A stretch of DNA of 9,789 nt from Ruminococcus sp. UBA4383 (GTDB lineage Bacteria; Bacillota; Clostridia; Oscillospirales; Ruminococcaceae), in NCBI GenBank assembly GCA_002389995.1, contig DGRR01000016.1, forward strand, positions 1-9,789, written 5' to 3'. The notes under the pieces were generated by a model. It searched no databases. It was given only the letters and a program-made list of their open reading frames with translations, and was not told where the DNA came from. Position 1 is the first letter of the stretch; each line of letters begins with the position of its first letter. Both the position numbers and the translations under genes were made by a program. Positions 1 to 5,809 of the stretch are shown here, one piece after another.

Positions 1-185
1 CCAATGCAGGCGCATATGTTGACCCCAATGCAGGAGGCGGCTATGCCGTTGACCCCAACGCAGGCGGCGGTTATGTCGATAACGGCGGCGGCTATGTTGT
101 TGACGGTGGCGGCGGCGGCTCTGATGCAGGAGGCGGCTACGCTGTTGACGGCGGCGGTTACGATGCAGGCGGAACGTTCTGGTAA
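1..185 (+). CDS. C-terminal tail of an unidentified Gly/Tyr-rich repeat protein (5' end outside window)
   Basis: The coding frame is the one running through position 3 (first whole codon AAT 3-5) to TAA at 183-185, open from the left edge. It gives about 60 residues built from loose 9-10 residue units of the form GGGYAVDPNA, drifting to GGGYVVDGGG and ending in GGTFW. Periodic Tyr-Val-Asp with Gly clusters indicates a real low-complexity tail. The +1 frame of the same DNA gives only a Met/Ala/Thr-rich shadow. No catalytic domain lies inside the window, so function cannot be assigned. Such tails in Gram-positive bacteria occur on membrane or surface proteins as flexible, disordered extensions, but that is inference. 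The stretch is clearly richer in G and C than the downstream genes because of GGC/GGT codons. A hairpin terminator follows 25 nt after the stop. Confidence 0.6.
   Translation, partial: NAGAYVDPNAGGGYAVDPNAGGGYVDNGGGYVVDGGGGGSDAGGGYAVDGGGYDAGGTFW
3..176 (+). repeat. Degenerate ~27-30 nt coding repeats (Gly-Tyr-Val-Asp units)
   Basis: Tandem imperfect units containing GCAGG(A/C)GGCGG(C/T)TATG followed by a Val-Asp codon pair recur at least five times between positions 3 and 176. Unit length shrinks toward the 3' end. They encode the Gly/Tyr-rich tail and would be prone to slippage-driven length change. Confidence 0.55.
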
Positions 186-210
186 TCACGCCAAAAAGCA
201 ATAATATACC

Positions 211-258
211 GAACCTGTCCATGTGAAAAACGTGGACAGGTTCTCCATTATAAATTTT
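211..258 (+). terminator. Hairpin terminator after the Gly/Tyr-rich protein gene
   Basis: Bases 211-224 pair with 230-243 around a GAAAA loop (225-229). This is a 14-bp stem with a single T-G wobble at 222/232. The downstream tail (244-258) is AT-rich but has only a short T run (TTTT at 255-258), so termination strength is uncertain. It lies 25 nt after the stop codon, with no gene before 339. Confidence 0.65.
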
Positions 259-270
259 ACAGCTTTTAGC

Positions 271-315
271 TGTCAGAAATCAGCGGTCATGTGTTATGAC
301 CTTTGATTTCCGACA
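271..315 (+). other. Long imperfect hairpin in the leader of the rRNA methyltransferase gene
   Basis: Bases 271-290 are nearly the reverse complement of 296-315 (TGTC-GAAATCA-GGTCAT core), with a GTGTT loop. Two mismatches and one wobble interrupt a 20-bp stem. It ends 10 nt before the AAGGAG site at 326-331, so it does not hide that site directly. It lacks an immediate T tract; the T run at 334-340 lies beyond the ribosome binding site, so it is not a standard terminator. It could be an attenuator, an mRNA 5' stabiliser, or an intergenic repeat copy. No second copy is present in the window. Confidence 0.5.
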
Positions 316-338
316 ACTGATATACAAGGAGTGTTTTT

Positions 339-1454
339 TTGGATAATACATTAAAATTATGCTGTCCGTGCCATTTTGGACTTGAAAGCGTTCTGAAATA
401 CGAAATAAACAAGATAAACGGTACTGATATAGTTGTAAGTGACGGCAAAATTACTTTTTCAGGCGATATGAATACCGTTGCCCGTGCAAATATATGCCTT
501 TCTACCGCAGAAAGAGTTTTCATACAGCTCGCAGAATTTAAGGCTGTAACCTTTGAGGAACTCTTTCAGGGTGTCAAAGCAATAGAATTTGAAAAATTTA
601 TCGGGAAAAATGATGCCTTTCCCGTAAAAGGCTATTCCCTCAGTTCAGCCCTCCACAGCGTCCCCGACTGTCAGTCCATAGTCAAGAAAGCTGTTGTCGA
701 AAGACTTAAATCAAAATACGGCATAAGCTGGTTTGATGAGAACGAATCAACTGTACAGATAAAATTCAGTATCCTCAAAGATATAGTCACAATATATCTC
801 GATACAAGCGGTGCGGGTCTGCATAAAAGAGGTTACAGAAAAAATTCAAATGCCGCCCCCATTAAGGAAACTCTTGCCGCAGGTATCGTTGACCTCGCAA
901 GAGTCCGCCCCGACAGCGTTGTATGTGACCCTTTCTGCGGAAGCGGTACTCTCATCATTGAAGCGGCTTTGAAAGCTTTTAAAATTCCTGTCGGAATACG
1001 CAGAAAATTTGCCGCCGAAAACTGGAGCTGCGCTGACCCGAAAATCTGGCAGGAAGAAAGAGAGAAAGCCTTCGCAAATATCGACAAATCTTCTGAATTT
1101 CACGCAATAGGTGCTGATATAGACGATGCCGCTGTCGCCCTCACACTCGACAACGCAAAAAAAGCAGGCGTGCTGTCAAAAATAGAAATTAAACAGGCTG
1201 ATATTTCAAAATTCAGACAGCCCGAAAATTCAACTGTTATATGCAATCCCCCCTACGGTGAAAGACTCCTCGAACTGCGTGAAGCCGAGGATATTTACAA
1301 AATTATGGGAAAAGTCCTCGGAAAAGGCGGAAATATGCAGAGTTATGTTATATCTCCCCATGAACAGTTTGAACAGTTTTTCGGCTTTAAAGCAAGAAAG
1401 CGCAGAAAACTCTATAATGGTATGATAAAGTGTCAGCTTTATATGTATTTCTGA
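339..1454 (+). CDS. THUMP-domain class I SAM-dependent RNA (guanine-N2) methyltransferase, RlmL/YpsC type
   Basis: Probable 23S rRNA guanine-N2 methyltransferase acting in the cytoplasm during ribosome maturation. The 371-residue length matches single-domain YpsC-like members, which have only the N-terminal half of E. coli RlmL. A THUMP RNA-binding region spans about 45-155, containing SLSSALHSVPDCQSIVKKA at 100-118. LHKRGYR lies at 161-167, SAM motif I DPFCGSGT at 197-204, the motif II acid in GAD at 258-260, and catalytic NPPYGERL at 303-310. The start is TTG at 339, chosen because AAGGAG at 326-331 sits 7 nt upstream and the protein then begins like the family (CHFGLE near residue 11). The 3' end overlaps the ComF gene by 25 nt, suggesting co-translation. 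The target base (G2445 in E. coli) is inferred from the family, not seen. Confidence 0.88.
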   Translation: MDNTLKLCCPCHFGLESVLKYEINKINGTDIVVSDGKITFSGDMNTVARANICLSTAERVFIQLAEFKAVTFEELFQGVKAIEFEKFIGKNDAFPVKGYSLSSALHSVPDCQSIVKKAVVERLKSKYGISWFDENESTVQIKFSILKDIVTIYLDTSGAGLHKRGYRKNSNAAPIKETLAAGIVDLARVRPDSVVCDPFCGSGTLIIEAALKAFKIPVGIRRKFAAENWSCADPKIWQEEREKAFANIDKSSEFHAIGADIDDAAVALTLDNAKKAGVLSKIEIKQADISKFRQPENSTVICNPPYGERLLELREAEDIYKIMGKVLGKGGNMQSYVISPHEQFEQFFGFKARKRRKLYNGMIKCQLYMYF

Positions 1455-2107
1455 TAAAATACCGCCGTATAATAAATCCTGTACTTCATCTTCTCTATCC
1501 GACAAGATGCCCTGTGTGCGGAGATTTTATAGACTGCAACATGAAATTCTGCAAGGAATGTGAAAGTAAATTGAAATTGTTTTCGGGTGATGTCTATATC
1601 CCCAATGCAGACGGATTTTCCGCTGTGTATGAATATAATGAAAATATTTCACCTGCAATTTTTCTTCTGAAAAACGGCATATGCGGAAATGCTGCCTATG
1701 CACTCGGAAATTCCCTCGCAGAAAAACTGATTTCTGAAAATATATCTGCGGATATGATAACTTTTGTACCAATGTACCCCAAAGACCGCAGAAAACGCAG
1801 TTTCAACCAGTCGTTCCTCATAGCTGCCGAAACAGGGGCAGTCATGAATATCCCCGTTGCAGATGATTTAATCGTGAAAACACGCAGAACTTCGGAACAG
1901 AAACTCCTTTCGGGAAAAGAAAGGCGTGTGAACCTTATTGACGCTTTTGCCCCCCTGAATAAGGAAAAAATTAAAAATAAAAATATTATACTTATTGATG
2001 ACATCTGCACTACGGGAAGTACTCTGGCAGAAATTTCATCTCTGTTGAAAGCAAACGGCGCATCTTCCGTACACTGTGCCTGCTGCTGCAAAACTAAACA
2101 AATATAA
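1430..2107 (+). CDS. comF: ComF-family phosphoribosyltransferase-like protein
   Basis: ComF proteins are cytoplasmic and needed for DNA uptake in competent bacteria; in non-competent species their role is unclear. This one has the full architecture at 225 residues. A four-Cys zinc finger is formed by CPVC (27-30) and CKEC (41-44). The family motif RRKRSFNQ is at 120-127, and a PRPP-binding loop of type I phosphoribosyltransferases, ILIDDICTTGST, is at 187-198. An unusual Cys run (CACCC, 216-220) lies near the C terminus. The start is GTG at 1430, inside the preceding methyltransferase gene. No good Shine-Dalgarno is seen, so translation probably depends on coupling with that gene. No other competence genes are visible. 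No clear terminator lies between this gene and the next promoter. Confidence 0.88.
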   Translation: MSALYVFLIKYRRIINPVLHLLYPTRCPVCGDFIDCNMKFCKECESKLKLFSGDVYIPNADGFSAVYEYNENISPAIFLLKNGICGNAAYALGNSLAEKLISENISADMITFVPMYPKDRRKRSFNQSFLIAAETGAVMNIPVADDLIVKTRRTSEQKLLSGKERRVNLIDAFAPLNKEKIKNKNIILIDDICTTGSTLAEISSLLKANGASSVHCACCCKTKQI

Positions 2108-2121
2108 CAAAAACATTACTG

Positions 2122-2150
2122 TTGACTTTTATGATTACCTGTGATATAAT
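2122..2150 (+). promoter_or_regulatory. Strong sigma-A promoter of the metal-uptake operon
   Basis: TTGACT (2122-2127) and TATAAT (2145-2150) are separated by exactly 17 nt, and TG at 2142-2143 makes an extended -10. Transcription is expected to start around 2157, about 45 nt before the ATG at 2202. Confidence 0.82.
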
Positions 2151-2156
2151 TTAATT

Positions 2157-2171
2157 TGAAAATGATTATCA
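2157..2171 (+). promoter_or_regulatory. Fur-family operator (Fur/Zur-like box)
   Basis: TGAAAATGATTATCA matches the Bacillus-type Fur 7-1-7 consensus TGATAATNATTATCA at all but one position. It begins 6 nt after the -10 hexamer, over the expected transcription start, which is a classic repressor position. It fits the Fur half-site better than the B. subtilis Zur (TCGTAAT) or PerR (TTATAAT) half-sites. Metal-replete repression of the downstream ABC transporter is inferred. Which Fur paralogue binds cannot be told from the window. Confidence 0.75.
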
Positions 2172-2201
2172 GTTTTGTAAGGTTGAAAAAGAGGTATATA
2201 T

Positions 2202-3206
2202 ATGTTCAAAAAATTTGTTTCTGCTGTACTGGTATTCTTTTTTGCAGCCTTTTTCCTCTGTGGCTGTACCACTAAAAGAAATACCGTCAATTCGGGCGAT
2301 AAACTGAATATTGTCTGTACTGTATTTCCCGAATATGACTGGTGCAGGGAAATTCTCGGCAAATATAAAAAAAATGTGAGCCTTACCTACCTGCTCGGTG
2401 ACGGCATAGATATGCACCACTACCAGCCCGATGCAGATGCAGTCAATAAAATCAAAAACTGCGATATACTTATGTATGTGGGCGGTGAATCGGAAAAATG
2501 GGTCGATGAAGCCCTCGCCCAAGTTCCCAATAATAATATTACTGTTATAAATCTCCTCGCTATACTTGGAGACAGTGCAATAGAACTCGAACGTGAAAGA
2601 GTCAGAAGCCGAAAAGCCCTCGACCCCGTTGAGGAAACTACCGAACCTACCACTATTCCCGAACCGCTCTATGAGGAACACCCGTGGCTTTCCCTTAAAC
2701 ACGCTCAGACTTTCTGCACGGAAATTGCAGATGTAATATGTCAGTATGACCCGAATAATGCGGATTATTACAAATCAAACCTCGAATCTTACATCAATAA
2801 GCTTGCCGCCCTCGACAAGGAATTTCGCCTTATGTTCAATGACTGCAAAAAACACGCACTCATTTTCGGTGACAGATACCCTTTCAGCTATTTTGAAGCC
2901 GATTATAACATTCTTTGCTATGCTCCTTTTAAAACCTGCGGCACTGCCGCAACTGCACAGTATGACGATATTGTCGCCCTCGCAAAACAAGTGGATTACT
3001 TCAAAACCCATGTGGTATATATCCTCGAAAGCTCAGACACTACTATCGCAGATGCTATAATCGAAAATACTACCGTCAGTAACCAGAGAATTGAAGTCCT
3101 CAATTCCGCTCAGTCAGTCACAAGCAAACAGGCTGAAAAAGGTATGTCATACCTGTCTATAATGCTTGGAAATTATGATATAATAGAAGGTGCGCTTAAT
3201 CAATGA
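2202..3206 (+). CDS. Metal ABC transporter substrate-binding lipoprotein, ZnuA/TroA family (cluster A-I)
   Basis: Extracytoplasmic metal receptor, predicted to pass Zn(II) or Mn(II) to the permease and ATPase encoded next. A signal peptide with lipobox LCGC puts the lipidated Cys at 22. MHHYQPD (71-77) carries the first His ligand (probably H72). EEHPWLSLKHA (158-168) carries the second (H160). The linker between them (about 126-158) is rich in Glu, Arg, Thr and Pro but lacks the His-rich loop typical of ZnuA. GDRYPFSYF (223-231) aligns with the third-ligand motif (HxAFxYF in ZnuA), but the ligand position reads Arg225, with Asp224 next to it. The normal C-terminal acidic ligand is also not obvious. 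Length (334) is normal. GAGG at 2191-2194 is 7 nt before ATG. The stop overlaps the next start (ATGA). Metal specificity is unresolved. Confidence 0.85.
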   Translation: MFKKFVSAVLVFFFAAFFLCGCTTKRNTVNSGDKLNIVCTVFPEYDWCREILGKYKKNVSLTYLLGDGIDMHHYQPDADAVNKIKNCDILMYVGGESEKWVDEALAQVPNNNITVINLLAILGDSAIELERERVRSRKALDPVEETTEPTTIPEPLYEEHPWLSLKHAQTFCTEIADVICQYDPNNADYYKSNLESYINKLAALDKEFRLMFNDCKKHALIFGDRYPFSYFEADYNILCYAPFKTCGTAATAQYDDIVALAKQVDYFKTHVVYILESSDTTIADAIIENTTVSNQRIEVLNSAQSVTSKQAEKGMSYLSIMLGNYDIIEGALNQ

Positions 3207-3919
3207 GTGAACAGATTGTTTGTAAAAATGCCGCCCTCGGCTATGAAGGAAATATCGTTACCGAAAAACTCGATTTCACCGTTTGCAGCGGCGATTATCT
3301 CTGTATCCTCGGTGAAAACGGTTCTGGAAAATCTACCCTCATAAAAGCCCTGCTCGGTCTTAAACCCCAGATAAGCGGTGAAATAAAATGGTGCAACGAT
3401 TTCAAGGCTACCGAAATAGGCTATCTCCCCCAGCAAACCCCTGTTCAGAAAGATTTCCCCGCTTCTGTCAGGGAAATAGTCCTGTCAGGCTGTCTCGCAA
3501 AAACAGGTTTCAGACCCTTTTTCAACAGTGAAGAAAAAAAACTCGCCGAAAAAGCTATGCAGCAGCTCGGTATTACTGACCTCGCAAAACGCTGTTACCG
3601 TGAACTTTCAGGCGGTCAGCAACAGAGAGTTCTGCTTGCAAGAGCTTTGTGCGCTACTCAGAAAATGCTCCTGCTCGATGAACCCGTTACCGGTCTTGAC
3701 CCGAAGGCTCAGGGTGAACTCTATGAAATGATTTACAAACTCAACAGGGACGGTATAACTATTATCATGGTCTCCCACGATATGAATGCCGCTGTGAAAT
3801 ATGCAAGCCATATCCTCCATATCGGTAAAAAACAGTTATTTTTCGGCAAAAAAGAGGATTACCTCAATAGCCGTATAGGTAAATCATTTCTCGAAACGGA
3901 GGTCGCTGAAAATGAATGA
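3203..3919 (+). CDS. Metal ABC transporter ATP-binding protein, ZnuC type
   Basis: Cytoplasmic ATPase subunit that energises metal import through the adjacent permease. All nucleotide-binding motifs are intact. Walker A GENGSGKST is at 37-45, the Q-loop in YLPQQ at 74-78, the signature LSGGQQQR at 135-142, Walker B LLLDEP at 156-161, the D-loop GLDP at 164-167, and the switch His in SHD at 191-193. The 238-residue length fits the single-domain ZnuC/MntB group. The start shares ATGA with the stop of the lipoprotein gene, and the 3' end overlaps the permease gene by 8 nt, so all three subunits should be made in linked amounts. Similar ATPases serve Zn, Mn and sometimes Fe(II) systems, so the sequence alone does not fix the metal. 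Confidence 0.92.
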   Translation: MSEQIVCKNAALGYEGNIVTEKLDFTVCSGDYLCILGENGSGKSTLIKALLGLKPQISGEIKWCNDFKATEIGYLPQQTPVQKDFPASVREIVLSGCLAKTGFRPFFNSEEKKLAEKAMQQLGITDLAKRCYRELSGGQQQRVLLARALCATQKMLLLDEPVTGLDPKAQGELYEMIYKLNRDGITIIMVSHDMNAAVKYASHILHIGKKQLFFGKKEDYLNSRIGKSFLETEVAENE

Positions 3920-4760
3920 TATATTAAATACTTTAATTGAATATTTTAAGTTTCCCTTTGTAAGATATGCCCTTATAGTAGGACTTCTCATAGCACTGTG
4001 TTCATCTCTGCTCGGAGTTACACTTGTACTTAAAAGATTTTCATTCATAGGTGACGGACTTTCACACGTTGCATTCGGAGCTATGGCTATTGCCTCAGTA
4101 TTGGGATTCACCAGCAACAATATGCTGATAATTATGCCTATAACCGTAATATCCGCTGTGCTTTTACTGCGGACAGGGCAGAATACAAAAATAAAAGGCG
4201 ATGCCGCTGTCGCCATGATTTCTGTGGGTGCGCTCGCCCTCGGATATATGCTTATGAATCTGTTTCCGACTTCTTCAAATATATCAACAGATGTGTGCAG
4301 TACGCTTTTCGGCTCTACTTCAATCCTCACACTTAAAACAAGTGATGTAATAGTATGCGCAGTAATGGCAGTTGTAGTTCTTGCCGTATTTATAATATTT
4401 TATAACAAAATATTTGCTGTCACTTTTGATGAAAGTTTCTCAAAGGCTACGGGTATAAATGCGGACGGCTACAATCTTCTTATCGCAATTATAACGGCTC
4501 TTATAATCGTACTCGCCATGAATCTTGTAGGTTCGCTCCTCATCTCGGCACTTATCATATTCCCTGCACTTTCTGCGATGAGAGTTTTCAAGAGTTTCAG
4601 GAGCGTTATAATATGTTCTGCTGTAATATCCGTATATTGTGCAGGAACAGGAATAATTATATCAATACTTGCCTCTACTCCCGTGGGTTCAACAATAGTT
4701 ACCGCTGATATAGCTGTATTTCTTGTATTCTGGGCAATTTCAAGAATAAGGAGGGCATGA
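3912..4760 (+). CDS. Metal ABC transporter permease, ZnuB/TroC family
   Basis: Integral membrane channel subunit of the metal importer, 282 residues, with about eight hydrophobic segments. Family landmarks are FSFIGDGLSHVAFGA (43-57), with the conserved Asp and His of the first cytoplasmic motif, and GSLLISALIIFPALSA in the C-terminal half. That second motif corresponds to the coupling-region signature VGxLLVxALLxxPA. GSTSILTL in the middle is also typical. A clean GGAGG at 3898-3902, inside the ATPase gene, stands 9 nt before the ATG, so translation can start independently despite the 8-nt overlap. The stop TGA (4758-4760) runs directly into the next gene as TGATG. Confidence 0.92.
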   Translation: MNDILNTLIEYFKFPFVRYALIVGLLIALCSSLLGVTLVLKRFSFIGDGLSHVAFGAMAIASVLGFTSNNMLIIMPITVISAVLLLRTGQNTKIKGDAAVAMISVGALALGYMLMNLFPTSSNISTDVCSTLFGSTSILTLKTSDVIVCAVMAVVVLAVFIIFYNKIFAVTFDESFSKATGINADGYNLLIAIITALIIVLAMNLVGSLLISALIIFPALSAMRVFKSFRSVIICSAVISVYCAGTGIIISILASTPVGSTIVTADIAVFLVFWAISRIRRA

Positions 4761-5299
4761 TGAAAAAATTTATATCTCTTATTCTCCTCACTGTATTTCT
4801 TACGGGCTGCGGAAGTGCAGATTTGTCCATAACTGCTGAAAGCGACCGCAAGGAAGAAGTCACAGAGGCTAAAAAAATAGTTGTTGACGGTGAAACAGTC
4901 CCCGACGACCTCAGTAATGACGGCTTTGACTATGACCTTACAAACCTGAGCGCAAATATGATGTACGGTCAGGTTTTTGACATGATGATGAATCCTGAAA
5001 AATATACAGGCAAAACTTTCAGAATAAAAGGTCTTTTTTCATACTACAAAGACCCCGCTGAAAAACAGTATTTTTCAGTTTATATCCCCGATGCAGGTGC
5101 CTGCTGCGGTCAGGGCATAGAGTTCGTTCTCAACGGTGAACATAAATACCCCGACGATTACCCCGACCCTGCAACAGAAATAACCGTAACGGGAACATTC
5201 AATTCATATGAAGAATATGCAGTAACTTATTGTCAGCTTATAGATGCTGAAATTGTTGAGATTGGAGAAAAAGATGAAAGATATAACTATAACGGCTAA
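4760..5299 (+). CDS. Twin-Cys lipoprotein, first of a tandem pair; OB-like domain resembling TIGR03943/YcgQ C terminus
   Basis: Predicted membrane-anchored, outward-facing lipoprotein of 179 residues. The signal peptide ends in lipobox LTGC (Cys17), followed by a charged linker (18-58) and a compact domain at about 59-168. Domain landmarks are YTGKTFRIKG (82-91), YFSV (104-107), ACCGQGIEFV (114-123), KYPDDYP (129-135) and EITVTGTF (140-147). This order (GK..V.GF, then CC..G, then V.G) resembles the C-terminal domain of YcgQ/DUF1980 proteins, which carry a CCxAD motif; that link is from memory and inference. The start is set at ATG 4760 because AAGGAGG (4748-4754) is 5 nt away; ATG 4757 would leave only 2 nt. 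It is the fourth gene of the metal-uptake operon and about 60% identical, counted by hand, to the next gene over the domain. A role in binding or handing over metal is a hypothesis. Confidence 0.72.
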   Translation: MKKFISLILLTVFLTGCGSADLSITAESDRKEEVTEAKKIVVDGETVPDDLSNDGFDYDLTNLSANMMYGQVFDMMMNPEKYTGKTFRIKGLFSYYKDPAEKQYFSVYIPDAGACCGQGIEFVLNGEHKYPDDYPDPATEITVTGTFNSYEEYAVTYCQLIDAEIVEIGEKDERYNYNG

Positions 5300-5774
5300 A
5301 ATTTTGTCAGCCATAACCGCACTTTCACTCCTCACTTCATGCGGAAATGTAAACGCAGCCGTGGTTGAAGAAACATCAGACAGTAATATCTCCGCCTCAG
5401 AAGAATTTGACACAGTTAATCTTATGAATAATCATGTGGATATCGACCTCACTGCTCTCAGCTCATCTATGATATACGCTCAGGTTTATGATATGGTGTA
5501 TAAATCAGATGAATATACAGGCAAAAGCGTCAAGGTAAAAGGTCCTTTCAGTTACTTCAAAGATGCCAATACGGGAAAAGAATATTTCTCAGTAAGTGTC
5601 AGCGACATATCAGCCTGTTGCAGTCAGGCTATTGAATTTGTCCTTAAAGATGAACGCAAATATCCCGATGATTACCCTGCACTTGATACTGAAATAACCG
5701 TTGTGGGCAATTTCCACTGCTACAAAGAAGGCGTTTATACCTACTGTCAGTTGACTGATGCAGAAATAGTATAA
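5274..5774 (+). CDS. Twin-Cys lipoprotein, second of the tandem pair
   Basis: Paralogue of the preceding lipoprotein and last gene of the metal operon, 166 residues. Lipobox LTSC gives lipidated Cys23. After an acidic linker, the domain (about 58-166) keeps YTGKSVKVKG (81-90), YFSV (104-107), ACCSQAIEFV (114-123), KYPDDYP (129-135) and EITVVGNF (140-147). The Cys pair falls at 115-116 in both paralogues, and Cys158 is also shared. The start is ATG 5274, 6 nt after GGAG (5264-5267), which puts the signal peptide at the N terminus. A longer reading from 5244 would add a charged 10-residue lead and lacks a site. The gene begins 26 nt inside its neighbour in another frame, and this copy lacks the neighbour's charged C-terminal extension. 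Function is unknown; a metal-related role is inferred from the operon. Confidence 0.72.
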   Translation: MKDITITAKILSAITALSLLTSCGNVNAAVVEETSDSNISASEEFDTVNLMNNHVDIDLTALSSSMIYAQVYDMVYKSDEYTGKSVKVKGPFSYFKDANTGKEYFSVSVSDISACCSQAIEFVLKDERKYPDDYPALDTEITVVGNFHCYKEGVYTYCQLTDAEIV

Positions 5775-5776
5775 AT

Positions 5777-5808
5777 AAAAATCTCAGGATTTCTCCTGAG
5801 ATTTTTTT
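5777..5808. terminator. Bidirectional intrinsic terminator between convergent operons
   Basis: Bases 5777-5789 pair perfectly with 5794-5806 around a TTTC loop, giving a 13-bp stem with core ATCTCAGGA. A run of seven Ts (5802-5808) follows on the plus strand, and the A run at 5777-5780 supplies the T tract for the minus strand. It begins 3 nt after the last lipoprotein stop and ends 2 nt before the stop of the minus-strand cohesin/dockerin gene, so it serves both. Confidence 0.9.
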
Positions 5809-5809
5809 A

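Noticed and set aside
4..204. 66-residue Met/Ala/Thr-rich open frame on the plus strand
   Set aside because: It is an out-of-frame reading of the GC-rich repeats; the +3 frame gives the regular Gly-Tyr-Val-Asp repeat and stops before a hairpin.
271..340. Second terminator formed by the 271-315 hairpin and the T run at 334-340
   Set aside because: The T run is 18 nt beyond the stem and lies between the ribosome binding site and start codon.
1696..2091. 131-residue minus-strand open frame
   Set aside because: It is a shadow of the ComF gene, whose zinc finger and PRPP loop are intact in the plus strand.
2169..2702. 177-residue minus-strand open frame
   Set aside because: It is antisense to the ZnuA-type gene, lacks a ribosome binding site and family features, and covers the operon promoter region.
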